Shown here: piece by piece, positions 26,078 to 35,126 of the stretch | Layout: every line of letters starts with the position of its first letter | Numbering within the stretch: the first letter of the stretch is position 1 | Assembly (NCBI GenBank): GCA_963721585.1 | Contig: CAVRJN010000007.1 | Location: 930,001-994,000, forward strand | Reading direction: 5' to 3' | DNA from: Bog-473 sp963721585 | GTDB taxonomy: Bacteria > Actinomycetota > Acidimicrobiia > Acidimicrobiales > RAAP-2 | Length of the DNA: 64,000 bases | Notes under the pieces: model-generated | The model's input: the letters and a program-made list of their open reading frames with translations, nothing else | Databases searched by the model: none | Told to the model about the DNA's origin: nothing | Position numbers and translations under genes: made by a program

Positions 26078-26956
26078 GTGGTGCTCCACGAAGCGGGCCT
26101 CGCCAACCTCCGTCATCGGTCTCGTCCCGAACGAGCCCGCGCCAGGCGGCTGCGTTCCCTGTTCTTCTACAGCGGTCTGGCGCTACTCCTGATCGCGGTG
26201 ATGTCGCCCATCGACTACTGGGCCGGCGATTACTTCTTCGTCCACATGATTGAGCACATCCTCATCGCCTTCTTCGCCCCGATCCTCATTGTGGCCGGGG
26301 CACCGTGGCTGCCCCTCCTGCACGGCCTGCCGGTCGGACCACGTCGGAGCCTTGTGCGGGCAGTGTTGCTCGGTCGCCTCTCGCATCCGCTGCGGGCAGT
26401 GGGTCGCTTCGTGGTGAACCCATGGACCGCACTCGTCTCGTTCAACGTCGTGATGGTCCTCTGGCACGTCCCGGTGTTGTTCAACGCGGCAGAGGTGAAC
26501 CAACCGGTCCACATCTGGCTGATGCACGCCAGCTTCTTCGTGACCGGTGTGCTGTTCTGGTTGCAGATCATCCCCTCCTATCCCTTCCGCATGAAGGCAA
26601 GCCCGCTGTGGCAGGTGGGGGCGATCATCTCGACCAACGTGGTCATGTTCGTCCTGGCCATGTCAATGTCACTGTTCACGAGCACCAGTTGGTACTCGGT
26701 CTATGCCCACGTGCCCGGCGTCACGCTCTCACCCGTCGCCGACCAGCAGATCGGAGCCGCCATCCTCTGGATCTGTGGCGACTTCTGGGCCGTCCCCGCG
26801 TTGGCGGTGACCATCCGCCGTGCCATCGATAGCGAAGGGGGCTTCTCGCTGGGGGTCGACCGCCTCTTCCACCGGGACCCCGGGCCCTCGCTCGAGGCGT
26901 TGCGGGCCTCGGCCACCTCGCCCGCGTCGGGGGCCGAACGGGCGCCACGCAGGTGA
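26078..26956 (+). CDS. ctaG: Cytochrome oxidase assembly protein, CtaG family
   Basis: A seven-helix protein of the caa3-type CtaG family, which helps insert copper into cytochrome c oxidase. Recognised from IDYWAGDYFFVHMIEHILI (conserved H-M-x-x-H) and LWHVPVLFNAA. Similarity clearly starts earlier: the same frame from about 26040 reads WSFDPFAIVVAAIVVLHEAG, a normal first helix, and it is open back to a TGA at 26018-26020. Upstream of that TGA, GTG 25979 overlaps the previous gene's stop (GTGA). The true gene may therefore start at 25979, with the TGA a mutation or an error. The coordinates given use the first legal start after the TGA. Confidence 0.75.
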   Translation: MVLHEAGLANLRHRSRPERARARRLRSLFFYSGLALLLIAVMSPIDYWAGDYFFVHMIEHILIAFFAPILIVAGAPWLPLLHGLPVGPRRSLVRAVLLGRLSHPLRAVGRFVVNPWTALVSFNVVMVLWHVPVLFNAAEVNQPVHIWLMHASFFVTGVLFWLQIIPSYPFRMKASPLWQVGAIISTNVVMFVLAMSMSLFTSTSWYSVYAHVPGVTLSPVADQQIGAAILWICGDFWAVPALAVTIRRAIDSEGGFSLGVDRLFHRDPGPSLEALRASATSPASGAERAPRR

Positions 26957-27070
26957 GCGTCGGCCGAATCACATCGGCAGCCCCCATTTCTTCCTGGGAC
27001 CTGGTCTCTCCGGCGGAAACTGTTGACGAATGTGAAGCAGAAACCTAACCTCCGCCTGTCGGGGCACAGG

Positions 27071-27102
27071 TTGAGCCAAGATTGAGCCAAGGTTCCACCA
27101 AG
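27071..27102. promoter_or_regulatory. Three 11-bp-spaced direct repeats upstream of the oxidase operon
   Basis: TTGAGCCAAG (27071-27080), the same again (27082-27091), then TTCCACCAAG (27093-27102), each separated by one base, giving an 11-bp period. Such a period puts the units on nearly the same face of the helix and suits cooperative binding of an activator upstream of the cupredoxin-oxidase operon. It lies 48 bp before the cupredoxin start. Confidence 0.45.
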
Positions 27103-27150
27103 ATCGAACGTCGAGGGTGGCCGCGGGTCACCCGAGAGTCGGGGGTGATC

Positions 27151-27819
27151 ATGAGTCTGGCGTGGAAGGTGACCGTGACGGTCATCCTCTTCGTTGTCGC
27201 GGCGACGGCGGCCGTCGTGCTCATCGTGAACCTTCTCGGCACGCCGCCCACGGTCGACTTCTCCTCGAGCTCGCCGGGCCAGCCGGTCAACGTGACCCTG
27301 CAGACTGTGGGTAGCTACGGATCGGGCAGCCACCCCACCTGGGTCTCGTATCTGGTCGAGTCGCCCGATGGGCAGTGGATCCACACCACGAACTTCCAGG
27401 TGCCCCAGCACGTCCGCATCAACGTCACCATCGTCCAGTACGACTCGGGCAGCCCGCTGCGCAACCAGCAACTCGGCCAGGTGACCGGCACGTACGCCAA
27501 CGCTGCCCTCCTCAACGGCAAGCCGTTCCGGGTCATCAACTCCAACGCCGGCAACGGCGTGGCCCACACCTTCTCCATGCCCTCACTCGGCATCAACGTG
27601 CCCCTGTACGGCAACAGCAGCACGGCGAACCTGTGCGGCGCGGCGCCCTGCACCACCAAGTCGCCCCACAACGTGATCAGGTTCTCCTTCACCAGCCCCG
27701 GGCCCGGGAACTACCGCTGGCAGTGCTTCGTGCCTTGCGGTCTGGGCTACCTCTACGGCAACGGCGGACCCATGTCGACTCTCGGCTATATGGGCGGGTT
27801 CATGAAGGTCGCCGCATGA
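27151..27819 (+). CDS. Membrane-anchored cupredoxin with CuA-like Cys pair
   Basis: A 222-residue protein: one membrane helix at about residues 5-27, then an exported beta-rich domain. Possible copper ligands are a His in GVAHTFSM at about residue 142 and C-x3-C in QCFVPCGLGYLYGNGGPM near the C-terminus. The Cys spacing is that of the CuA site of oxidase subunit II, but the following His is absent, so a different copper site or a disulfide is possible. Start ATG 27151 follows GGGGGTG. It overlaps ctaC by 4 bases (ATGA at 27816), so it is made with the oxidase and is a candidate electron donor. Confidence 0.8.
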   Translation: MSLAWKVTVTVILFVVAATAAVVLIVNLLGTPPTVDFSSSSPGQPVNVTLQTVGSYGSGSHPTWVSYLVESPDGQWIHTTNFQVPQHVRINVTIVQYDSGSPLRNQQLGQVTGTYANAALLNGKPFRVINSNAGNGVAHTFSMPSLGINVPLYGNSSTANLCGAAPCTTKSPHNVIRFSFTSPGPGNYRWQCFVPCGLGYLYGNGGPMSTLGYMGGFMKVAA

Positions 27820-28791
27820 GCGGCACGTCCGCATCGGAAGCCGCCGAGGAACCTCCCGGAGAACCGCCGGCAGGCTCCAACGACCAGACGCACGACTGGT
27901 GGCGGCTGATCGCAATCTGGGTGGTCCTCTCTGCCATTTTGGACCCGCTCTTCTACTTCCTCGCCGGGCCCCACATCCCGCCGGGCACCATGACCAACAC
28001 GGCACAAGGGGCGCAGTTCGACTTCAACGTGCTGTTCGTCATCGCCTTGCCCGTCCTCCTCGCCGTCTGGATCTACATGATTTACGCCATCGTCATGTGG
28101 CGCGCCTCGCGGGGGGGACCCGAGCCGGTCGGCGGTCCGGCTGCACGGGGCAACCTCGGGATCCAGGTGGGCTGGATCCTGGTCACGACCGTCATCGTCC
28201 TGTTCCTGGCCGGATTCGGTACCTACGAACTCGTCCAGCCAGGTGGTGCGGGCGGCGGCGAGGGGTCGAGCCCCATCTGGACCCCGACGTCGAAGACCAT
28301 CTTGCCCATTCAGGTCATCGGCCAGCAATGGAAATTCACCTACCGCTACCCGACCTTCGGCGGGTTCGAGACCGACCAGCTCGTCGTCCCCAATGACACC
28401 ACCATTCAATTCAACGTGACGTCACTCGATGTGATCCATGACTTCTGGGCCTACCAGCTCGGAGTGAAGGCCGACGCCAATCCCGACTACAACAACGTGG
28501 CCTACACGACACCGCAACAGCTCGGCTCCTTCACCGTCCGCTGCGACGAGCTGTGCGGCCTTTGGCACGGTGCCATGTACAACAGCGGCGCGGTGGTGAC
28601 CCCCCAGCAGTTCGAGTCGTGGGCCAGGCTCACCGAATTCCGCTTGCGCAAGAACACCAAGCTGCTGCCCGCCCTATGCCCTCACCTACACGCCCGACGC
28701 CAACGGTGCAGACGGCGGCTACTACCCCGACAACGTGGACCCCTACTCCAAGGTGGAGACCTACGGCGCGTCGAAGTCGAAAGGCGATTGA
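27816..28791 (+). CDS. ctaC: Cytochrome c oxidase subunit II (one frameshift near the end)
   Basis: Subunit II of a haem-copper oxidase. Two membrane helices lie at about residues 30-50 and 70-95, with a further hydrophobic stretch at about 120-137. The periplasmic CuA domain has all ligands: H208 (DVIHDFW), C243, C247, H251 and M254 (RCDELCGLWHGAM). The frame breaks at about 28668 in a C run (CTGCCCGCCC): with one base fewer, the reading continues LLPPYALTYTPDANGADG to TGA 28789-28791. No cytochrome c domain is fused. Expressed with cupredoxin, ctaD and ctaE. Confidence 0.85.
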
Positions 28792-28844
28792 CGTGACACA
28801 CCCCCGACAGACCCGTTCCGCTCTCGACACGAGGGAAACCAGCC

Positions 28845-30862
28845 ATGGCCATTGATACGACGGTTGGCGAGTTCGAGTACCCCGGCGAGGAGGAGGATCT
28901 CGACACGCCGCTCGGGCCGCCGCGGTCCGGATGGCGTTCGGATTGGTTGCGGCCCAATGTCCTGTGGGCCATGGCGGGCGGCGTCGTCGGCTACCTCATT
29001 GGGCACTGGCTGGGCAACGTCATCGCCAGCGGCTACCAGCAGGTGCAGGGCTCGGGACAGAACGACGTCGCCATCGTGCTCGGCCTGTCGCTGGGTGTGG
29101 CGGGCTGGATGGCCGGCATCGGTGCTCTCAATTACCCGCTGGCCAAGGTGCTCGGCTACGAGCTCTCGCCGGCTCCCCCGCAACAGAGCTGGGTGCGCTA
29201 CTTCCGCATGACCGACGACCACAAGGTCGTCGGGATGCAGTACACCGTCGGGGTCCTTCTGTTCCTTTTCACGGGCGGCCTGCTGGCCATGCTCGTCCGG
29301 ACCGAGTTGCTGAGTCCGACGAACCACGTTTTCGGTCCCGGGGTCTATATCGCCCTCGTCGGGGAACACGGCACGATCATGATGATGATGGCTTCCTCGG
29401 CCGTAGTGGGGCCCCTCGGCAACTGGCTCGTTCCCCTCATGATCGGGTCGCGGCGCATGGCCTTCCCCCGCGTCGAGGCCTTCTCGTTCTGGATCTTCAT
29501 GGCCGGTTACCTCGTCATCCTCGAGCGCGCTGTTCTTCGGCGGCTTCCCGACCGGCTGGACCGGGTACGCCCCATTGCAGACGCAGGCCTCCGGCGGGAT
29601 GGACTCCTATCTGGTCGGCTTCGCGGTCATCGGGATAGGCATGATCCTGGCCGGCTTCAACATTGCGTGCACCATCATCAACTACCGCGCGCCGGGCATG
29701 ACATGGAGCCGGGTGCCCATCTTCGTCTGGGGCGTCCTGGCGACGACGGCACTGCTCACCCTGGCGACGCCGACCCTCGTGGTGGCAGGGCTGTTCGGGA
29801 TATTGGACCGGACCGCACAGACCGCCTTCTTCGTGAACGAGCACGGGGGCAGCAGCTTCTTGTGGGAGAACCTCTTCTGGTTCTTCGGCCATCCCGAGGT
29901 CTACATCATGGCGCTCCCCGGTTTCGGGATCGTCATGGAGATCATGCCGGTCTTCACCCGCAAGCCCCTCTTCGCCTACAAGGTGGCGGCGGCAGGCATG
30001 ATCGGGGTGGCGCTCCTGTCCTTCTTCGTGTGGCAACACCATCTCTTCCAGAGCGGGATCAACCCGGACATGCGGCCGCTCTTCATGCTCACCACCGAAC
30101 TCATCTCCATCCCGACGGGGTTCCTGTACCTGGTGACGCTCGGCACCTTGTGGAAGGCGAAAATACGCTTCGAGACCCCGATGCTGTTCTGTCTCGGGAT
30201 GCTCTTCAACTTCCTCATCGGCGGGGTCACCGGCGTCTTCCTCTCCGATGTCCCGGTCAACGTCACCGTCCACGGCAGCTTCTTCGTGATGGCGCATTTC
30301 CATTACACGATCATGGGCGGAATGATCTTCGCCCTTTTCGGCGGGCTTCTACTTCTGGTTCCCGAAGATCACGGGCAAGACGATGAACCGCACGCTGAGC
30401 AGATGGCACTTCTGGACCTTCTTCATCTTCTTCAACTGCACGTTCTTCCCTTTGTTCCTGGTTGGGATCCTGGGCCAGCCCCGCCGGGTGTTCGAGTACG
30501 CCAGCAATCTGCAGACCCTGAACGACATCTCGAGCATCAGTGCCTACTTCCTCGGTGCGTCCTTCATCTTCTTCATCATCAACTTCGTCTGGTCCGTCTA
30601 CCTGACGCCGCACGAGGCGCCGCCCAACCCCTGGGACTCGCTCGGCCTGGAATGGCAGACGCCGACCCCGGTCCCCTGGTACAACTTCGAGCACATCCCT
30701 GTCATCACCAACGACCCCTACCACTACGGTGAGCCGGACGCGGCGCCGGTCGCGGACCTGGGGATGGCGATGTCGGTGGTCGCCCCGGAGGGTTCGGTGG
30801 GCCACGACGAGCTCGGCACCGGAGTGGACGGCGACGGCGACCCCCGTCCCCCGATCCTGTGA
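28845..30862 (+). CDS. ctaD: Cytochrome c oxidase subunit I (two frameshifts)
   Basis: The catalytic subunit, about 672 residues if two shifts are ignored. An N-terminal extension with one or two extra helices (LWAMAGGVVGYLIGHWLG) precedes the core. Low-spin haem ligand H175 (VGEHGTIMM); CuB/cross-link motif WFFGHPEVYI; WQHHLF; and high-spin haem ligand region HFHYTIMGG are all present, giving an A-type oxidase. The frame changes at about 29523 (ATCCTC-G-AGCGCG) and about 30343 (after GCGGGC; the alternative frame reads FYFWFPKITGKTMNR). Conserved sequence is continuous across both, so errors are more likely than loss of function. Confidence 0.85.
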
Positions 30863-30876
30863 GGTCAGAGAGAGAC

Positions 30877-31556
30877 ATGGAACACAACGCCGTCGACAAC
30901 CAGCAGTTCGAGAGCTTCGGCCAGCTCCGGGAGACGCCGGAGGAGATCGCCTTCGAGGTGCGAGCCCAGGAAGGGGCCCTGTGGACGGGCGGGCCGGCTG
31001 CTCATCGGCATCTGGGCCTTTGCCTTCGCTGCGCTGGCCTTCGCGTACTTCTACCTGCGCTCGGCCAACGACGAGAGCCTGTGGCGCCCCAACGGGATCA
31101 CCGCGCCCACGGCGACCGGGGCCGCCATCTTCGCCATCACCGTGGCCGCCGCACTCCTCGTCCAGTTCGGCGAGCGGCGTTTCCGCGAGGACGAGACCCT
31201 GGACTGGCAGGTGGCCGGCTGGACGTCCGTCCTCGGGCGGGTTGCTCGTCATGGGGCTGCAGATCTGGCAGCTGACGACGCTGCCGTTCTTCCCGGGATC
31301 CAGCGGCTACGCCTCCTGCTTCATCGGCTGGGCGGCTATGAACGTCGCCCTCGTGCTCTGCGGGACCTACTGGCTCGAGACGATCCTGGCCAGGGAGATC
31401 CGCCTCCGGCGGGCCATCGCCCAGGACGGTGGGGCTCCAGGGTCGACCCTGCCGGTGGCGCGCCTGTTCCGGGCCAATCTCAACGGCTGCACCTACTTCT
31501 GGGGCTTCATCGCCCTCGTGTCCCTGTTCTTTTGGCTACTGTTCTACGTGATCTGA
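30877..31556 (+). CDS. ctaE: Cytochrome c oxidase subunit III (two frameshifts)
   Basis: Subunit III, about 226 residues. From ATG 30877 (MEHNAVDNQQFESFGQL) the first frame runs to about 30995, where it shifts to RLLIGIWAFAFAALAFAYFY. A second shift at about 31234 (CTCGGGCGGG) leads to GGLLVMGLQIWQLT and the stop at 31556. Five membrane helices remain recognisable, with the closing TYFWGFIALVSLFFWLLFYV. Both breaks lie in G runs. GAGGTCAGAG before the ATG is the ribosome-binding site. Confidence 0.8.
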
Positions 31557-31574
31557 GCCTGAAGAGGTGACCGC

Positions 31575-31685
31575 ATGATCACAGCCGATGTGGCAGCAAC
31601 CCAGGCACTGACGTTCGCCATCCCCATCGGAGTGCTGTGCGTCGTGATCCTCTGGGGCTTCTTCCAGCGCCGACCGACGCGATGA
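31575..31685 (+). CDS. 36-residue single-helix membrane protein of the oxidase operon
   Basis: A very short frame with GAAGAGGTG before ATG 31575. The peptide has a hydrophilic start (MITADVAATQ), one membrane helix (about residues 11-30, LTFAIPIGVLCVVILWGFF) and a basic end (QRRPTR). Its stop overlaps the next start (ATGA at 31682), so coupled translation is likely. It resembles the tiny accessory subunits found with haem-copper oxidases in position and design, but no family can be assigned. Confidence 0.65.
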   Translation: MITADVAATQALTFAIPIGVLCVVILWGFFQRRPTR

Positions 31686-32471
31686 CCGAAGGGGCTGCCG
31701 GCGAGCGGCCCTACGAGTTGACCGCACGGTGGCGAGACTGGTGCCTGGTCGGCGCAGCTCTCGTGGCCATCGCGTGCCTGCTCCCACCGCTGTCGGGCAC
31801 AGCCCGCCGCTACGAGTACGGCGAGGCGCTCCAATTCTCCGTCTTCGCCATCGCGCTCCCTCTTCTGGTCGCCATCGGCGCCCCGTGGCGGCACCTCGGG
31901 CTGGCCAGGGCCAGTGACGTCGAGGCGCCGCGCCTCGTCGACCGCATCGCCGACCGGCGGCTCCGGCACCGGGAGCTCCCCTGGTCCCTCGCCTTCATCG
32001 CCGCCGACCTGGGCGTGGTCGTCGCCTGGCACGCCCCGGGGGCTGTGGCAGAGGTGGCGCGAGCACGGTTGGCTCGTGCCGCTCGAGGGCGTGACGCTGC
32101 TTGTCTTCGGCCTGGGCCTCTGGCTCGAGCTGGTGGCCTCGCCGCCTCTGGCGCCGCGCTCGGGCTACCTGCGCAGGGCGGTCCTGGCCGCCTTCGCCAT
32201 GTGGGCGTTCTGGATCCTCGCCTACGTCCTCGGTCTGTCCAACCACGCCTTCTACCCGAACTTCGCCCACGTCCCGGGTGGTCTCAGCGCGGCTGCCGAC
32301 CAGCAGGTCGCCTCCGCCATCCTGTGGTTCGTGGCCGCAGCGTCCTTCGCTCCGGTCATCTTCTGGAACGCCCTGCTGTGGCTCCGGACCGACGAGGACC
32401 CCGATGCCGAGCTCCTGGCGCTGGAGCGTGCCGAGCGTCGGCGGGGCACGCCGCCGCCGACGGGAAGGTAG
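31682..32471 (+). CDS. Second CtaG-like membrane protein (one frameshift)
   Basis: About 262 residues, translationally coupled to the 36-residue protein. The first frame (MTEGAAGERPYEL, helices from about residue 18) runs to about 32038 and ends WHAPG. A shift inside CCCCGGGGG leads to GLWQRWREHGWLVPLEGVTL and further helices to TGR and the stop at 32471. Motifs DWCLVGAALVAIA, FYPNFAHVPGGLSAAADQQ and ASAILWFVAAASFAPV match the C-terminal half of the CtaG protein at 26078-26956 (VPGVTLSPVADQQIGAAILW), so this is a paralogue, presumably another oxidase copper-assembly factor. Confidence 0.7.
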
Positions 32472-32506
32472 GACGAGCGGCACCTCGAGTCCCTGAGAGG
32501 CGGACC

Positions 32507-33137
32507 TCAGCTGGAGGAGCTCTTGGCGACCACGGGAAGGTCGACCGGGGGGAGGCGGGTGCTCGAGCGCCCGGTCGGCCGCCTGCTCCTGGGCCACCGC
32601 GGTGCCTCGATCCGCCGCCAACTGGGACTCTGCTGTCGGAAAGGCCGTGGAGCGCGGCGGGGTTGCTGGGATCGTTCATGAGCGTCTGCACGTCCTCGAT
32701 CGCCCGCAGTGCGTCCGAGGTCGTCCAGAGCGTGGCCGTGGCCACCATCTGACCCAGCTGCTTGCCCGCCGTCGTCTGGGGCACCTGCACGTTGGACAGG
32801 TCGAAGATGTCCTCGTTGGTGAACGAGCAGGCCGACTGGTCGTCACCGAGCAGGCCCGGCGTGGGGGCACGATCGGCCGGCGTCAGCTGGCTGCGCGGCC
32901 TGCAGGTTCCAGATCCCGATCGCCTGGTGGATGGCGTAGGCGCACGGCGCAAGGTCGGTGTTCACCTCGCTCATCACGCTGCGCTCGGCGCTGATGTCGC
33001 TCGCCCTCGAGGTGCTCACCGGCAGATCGCTCAGCACTGTGATCAGGACGATCGCAGCGACCGCCAGGCCGATCACCAGACCGCGTCGGCGCTCCCAGAT
33101 CGGGGGCCTTCTTCGAAGGCGGGCTCGGGTCGCTCAC
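32507..33137 (-). CDS. Hypothetical membrane-anchored protein (several frameshifts)
   Basis: A minus-strand gene pieced together across three frames. GTG 33137 overlaps the upstream SCO gene's stop (GTGA) and starts VSDPSPPSKKAPDLG. A shift leads to one membrane helix (LVIGLAVAAIVLITVLSDL), then SEVNTDLAPCAYAIHQAIGI; a second shift (about 32890) leads to DDQSACSFTNEDIFDLSNV and MVATATLWTTSDALRAIEDV. Later breaks (about 32620 and 32545) lead to RLPPVDLPVVAKSSSS and the stop at 32507. The exported part has two Cys that could bond. Family unknown; the position suggests an oxidase-biogenesis accessory role. Confidence 0.5.
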
Positions 33138-34021
33138 GGTGTCACCAGCCGCCCGGCATACGTCGCGATGCCCTGTCCCCAGCGGGCGATGCTGGCCGCA
33201 GGGAGACTGTAGGACCCGGTCGTGCTCTCGTCTGCGAAGGGTGTGGCCCGGTCACGCAGATCACCCCGCGCGTCGATGAAATCCATGACGTCGTTGTGCG
33301 CCTCCACCCCGGTCTTCTTCTGCACGGAGATCGACACTCCGTAGGCCTTCCAGAGCGCGTTGAGCGTGGCCAGCGGGCCCGTGACCATGTGCCAGTTGGG
33401 CAGCGCGCCGAGCCGGGTCGTGCTCAGCACCGGCGTCTCGGCCGACTGGGCCAGGGCGCTCGGGTCGGTGTTGACCGTGACGAACTCCACGTCCGCCGCC
33501 TCGGCGCCCAGGTCCGCATCCGCCTGTTCGATCTCGGCCGCCAGGACGGGACAGATGTCGTTGCAGGGCGCGTCGAAGAACGTGAGGACCACCACGTGCT
33601 TGGAGGCTGAGCCGGCACGGAGGTCGGCTGATCGTTCTGATCGGTCAGGGTGAACGCAGGGGCCGGACGCGGCGCGACCGCGCTCAGGCCCATGAACGAG
33701 CCCAGCGACGCCTGTATGGAACCGGCCGGCGTCGGAACGGTGGGTGTCGTTACGGGTAGCGTCGTCGTGGGCGGCTGAGGCGTCGTCGTCGGGACCGGGT
33801 TGAGCCCGGCCGCCGAGAACAGGTGCTCGCCGATGAGGCCACCCAGGCTCAAGACGAGGACCACCCCGAGCGCCCAATAGACGAACTTGAGCGGGATTCC
33901 GGGCGCACCCTCGGCCAGCGCCGCCGACCGGTCGAGCGGCGCAACTGCAGGGGTCGCTTCCGAACATCCGTCGGGCGGCGCGGGGGTGCCGCCCGCCTCG
34001 GCTTCGCTCGTGGTCGCTCAC
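33134..34021 (-). CDS. SCO1/SenC copper-delivery protein (frameshifts)
   Basis: Starts at GTG 34021, overlapping the upstream thioredoxin gene's presumed stop. After a Pro/Ala-rich start comes one membrane helix (KFVYWALGVVLVLSLGGLIG), a Thr/Pro-rich linker, and the SCO domain: PAFTLTDQNDQPTSVPAQ, then (after a shift at about 33612) ASKHVVVLTFFDAPCNDICPV with the C-x3-C copper site. The distal His is in VEAHNDVMDF. The domain ends GQGIATYAGRLVTP at 33134. A second shift lies between the GTG and the linker (about 34000). It probably loads CuA of the oxidase encoded on the other strand. Confidence 0.75.
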   Translation of the reverse strand: MSDHERSRGGRHPRAARRMFGSDPCSCAARPVGGAGRGCARNPAQVRLLGARGGPRLEPGWPHRRAPVLGGRAQPGPDDDASAAHDDATRNDTHRSDAGRFHTGVAGLVHGPERGRAASGPCVHPDRSERSADLRAGSASKHVVVLTFFDAPCNDICPVLAAEIEQADADLGAEAADVEFVTVNTDPSALAQSAETPVLSTTRLGALPNWHMVTGPLATLNALWKAYGVSISVQKKTGVEAHNDVMDFIDARGDLRDRATPFADESTTGSYSLPAASIARWGQGIATYAGRLVTP

Positions 34022-34627
34022 CCGCGCCACCCCGAGGCGGGCCACCCAGTGCTCCAGCGAGGAGACGCTCTGCGGGCCGAGTGCGGCCCCCACCACCTGG
34101 CCCGATCCATTGAGGAAATAGGTCACCGGCAGCGCCTGTACGAGGTACTGGGACGCCACCTTGGCCTGCGCGTCCACGGCAACGGGATAGGTGGCACCGG
34201 CGGCGGCGAGCAGCTGCTTGGCCGTCGCGGTGGAGGTCTCGTTGGAGTCCACGCCGACGACCGTCAACTTCCCCTCGGTCGCCCCGGGCGACGCGGGCCA
34301 CTGCGCTCGAGCTCGGCCCGGCAGTCGCGGCACCAGGAGGCGAAGAAATTGACGATCACCGGCTTTCCGTGAAAGGTCGACAGCGAGACGGAACTACCTC
34401 CCTGGAGCGCTGGGAGCGAGAAGGCTGGGGCCGGCGTGCCCGCCTTGAGGACCGGGGGCGGCGGCGCCTCCAGCGCGGCAGAGCCGACCGCTGGCGGGCT
34501 GCGGGGATCCCCGGACGACCACGAAGACCACGAAGCCGATCAGGCATACGCCGGCGACAGCCGCCACCCACTTGAAGAGACGGTCCTGCGAGCGCTTCGG
34601 GTGCTCCGCGACGCCTGGCAGCGTCAT
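34018..34627 (-). CDS. Membrane-anchored TlpA/ResA-like thioredoxin (frameshifts)
   Basis: From ATG 34627: a short cytoplasmic start (MTLPGVAEHPKRSQDRLFKW), one helix (VAGVCLIGFVVFVVVRG), then after a shift near 34480 the thioredoxin fold: LKAGTPAPAFSLPALQG, GKPVIVNFFASWCRDCRAEL with the CxxC active site. A further shift near 34310 leads to KLTVVGVDSNETSTATAKQL and LVQALPVTYFLNGSGQ (cis-Pro loop). Extracytoplasmic thioredoxins of this kind reduce the Cys pairs of SCO and CuA domains before copper loading, which fits its overlap with the SCO gene. Confidence 0.72.
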
Positions 34628-34753
34628 CGCCCCGTCCCGCCCCCGACTGGTGATGTTCCCCCCAAAGGCACACGTTCAGGCTAGTCAGCCCGATTCCTGC
34701 TTCTCGGGCCGGGCACCGCCGGGCCACAGCGACTCGTCATCCCCGACCTCGTG

Positions 34754-35035
34754 CTACCACTCGGCCTGACGCTGAGCCGGGTCGCCTTCCGCCCGCTCCC
34801 GCCGGCGGGTCGCCCGCTCGTCGGGGTCCTCGTGGATGAGGTGCCACCACGCGGCGATGGCGATGCCGGCGAAGATCGGCCACTCGAACGTGTAGAACCA
34901 GCTGAGGCCGTTGCCCGCAAGCGCTCGATGCGCTTGCCACCAGGTCGCGACCGCACAACCGGCGACGATGACCCAGAACTCCAGGTGCAAAAGCAGTGCG
35001 CGGGGCGAGAACCAACGGTGCATCTCGCTTCGCAT
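34754..35035 (-). CDS. Two-helix membrane protein, function unknown
   Basis: A 93-residue protein starting at ATG 35035 (MRSEMHRWFSPRALLLHL). Two membrane helices, about residues 13-32 and 47-66, are linked by QAHRALAGNGLSWFYTFEWP; the tail is charged (HEDPDERATRRRERAEG). A Trp/Tyr-rich loop with FEWPIFAG occurs in small actinobacterial membrane proteins often found near oxidase genes, but I cannot name the family with confidence. The frame is open to 35101; the extra N-terminal 22 residues are not membrane-like. Confidence 0.65.
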   Translation of the reverse strand: MRSEMHRWFSPRALLLHLEFWVIVAGCAVATWWQAHRALAGNGLSWFYTFEWPIFAGIAIAAWWHLIHEDPDERATRRRERAEGDPAQRQAEW

Positions 35036-35126
35036 CGTAGGTCTCGGCGGCACACAACACGAGCGCCGGTCATCGCGCTTTAGAACCCCTCCGCCGTGCA
35101 CCCGCCCGAGCGTGAAGCTCGAACCT

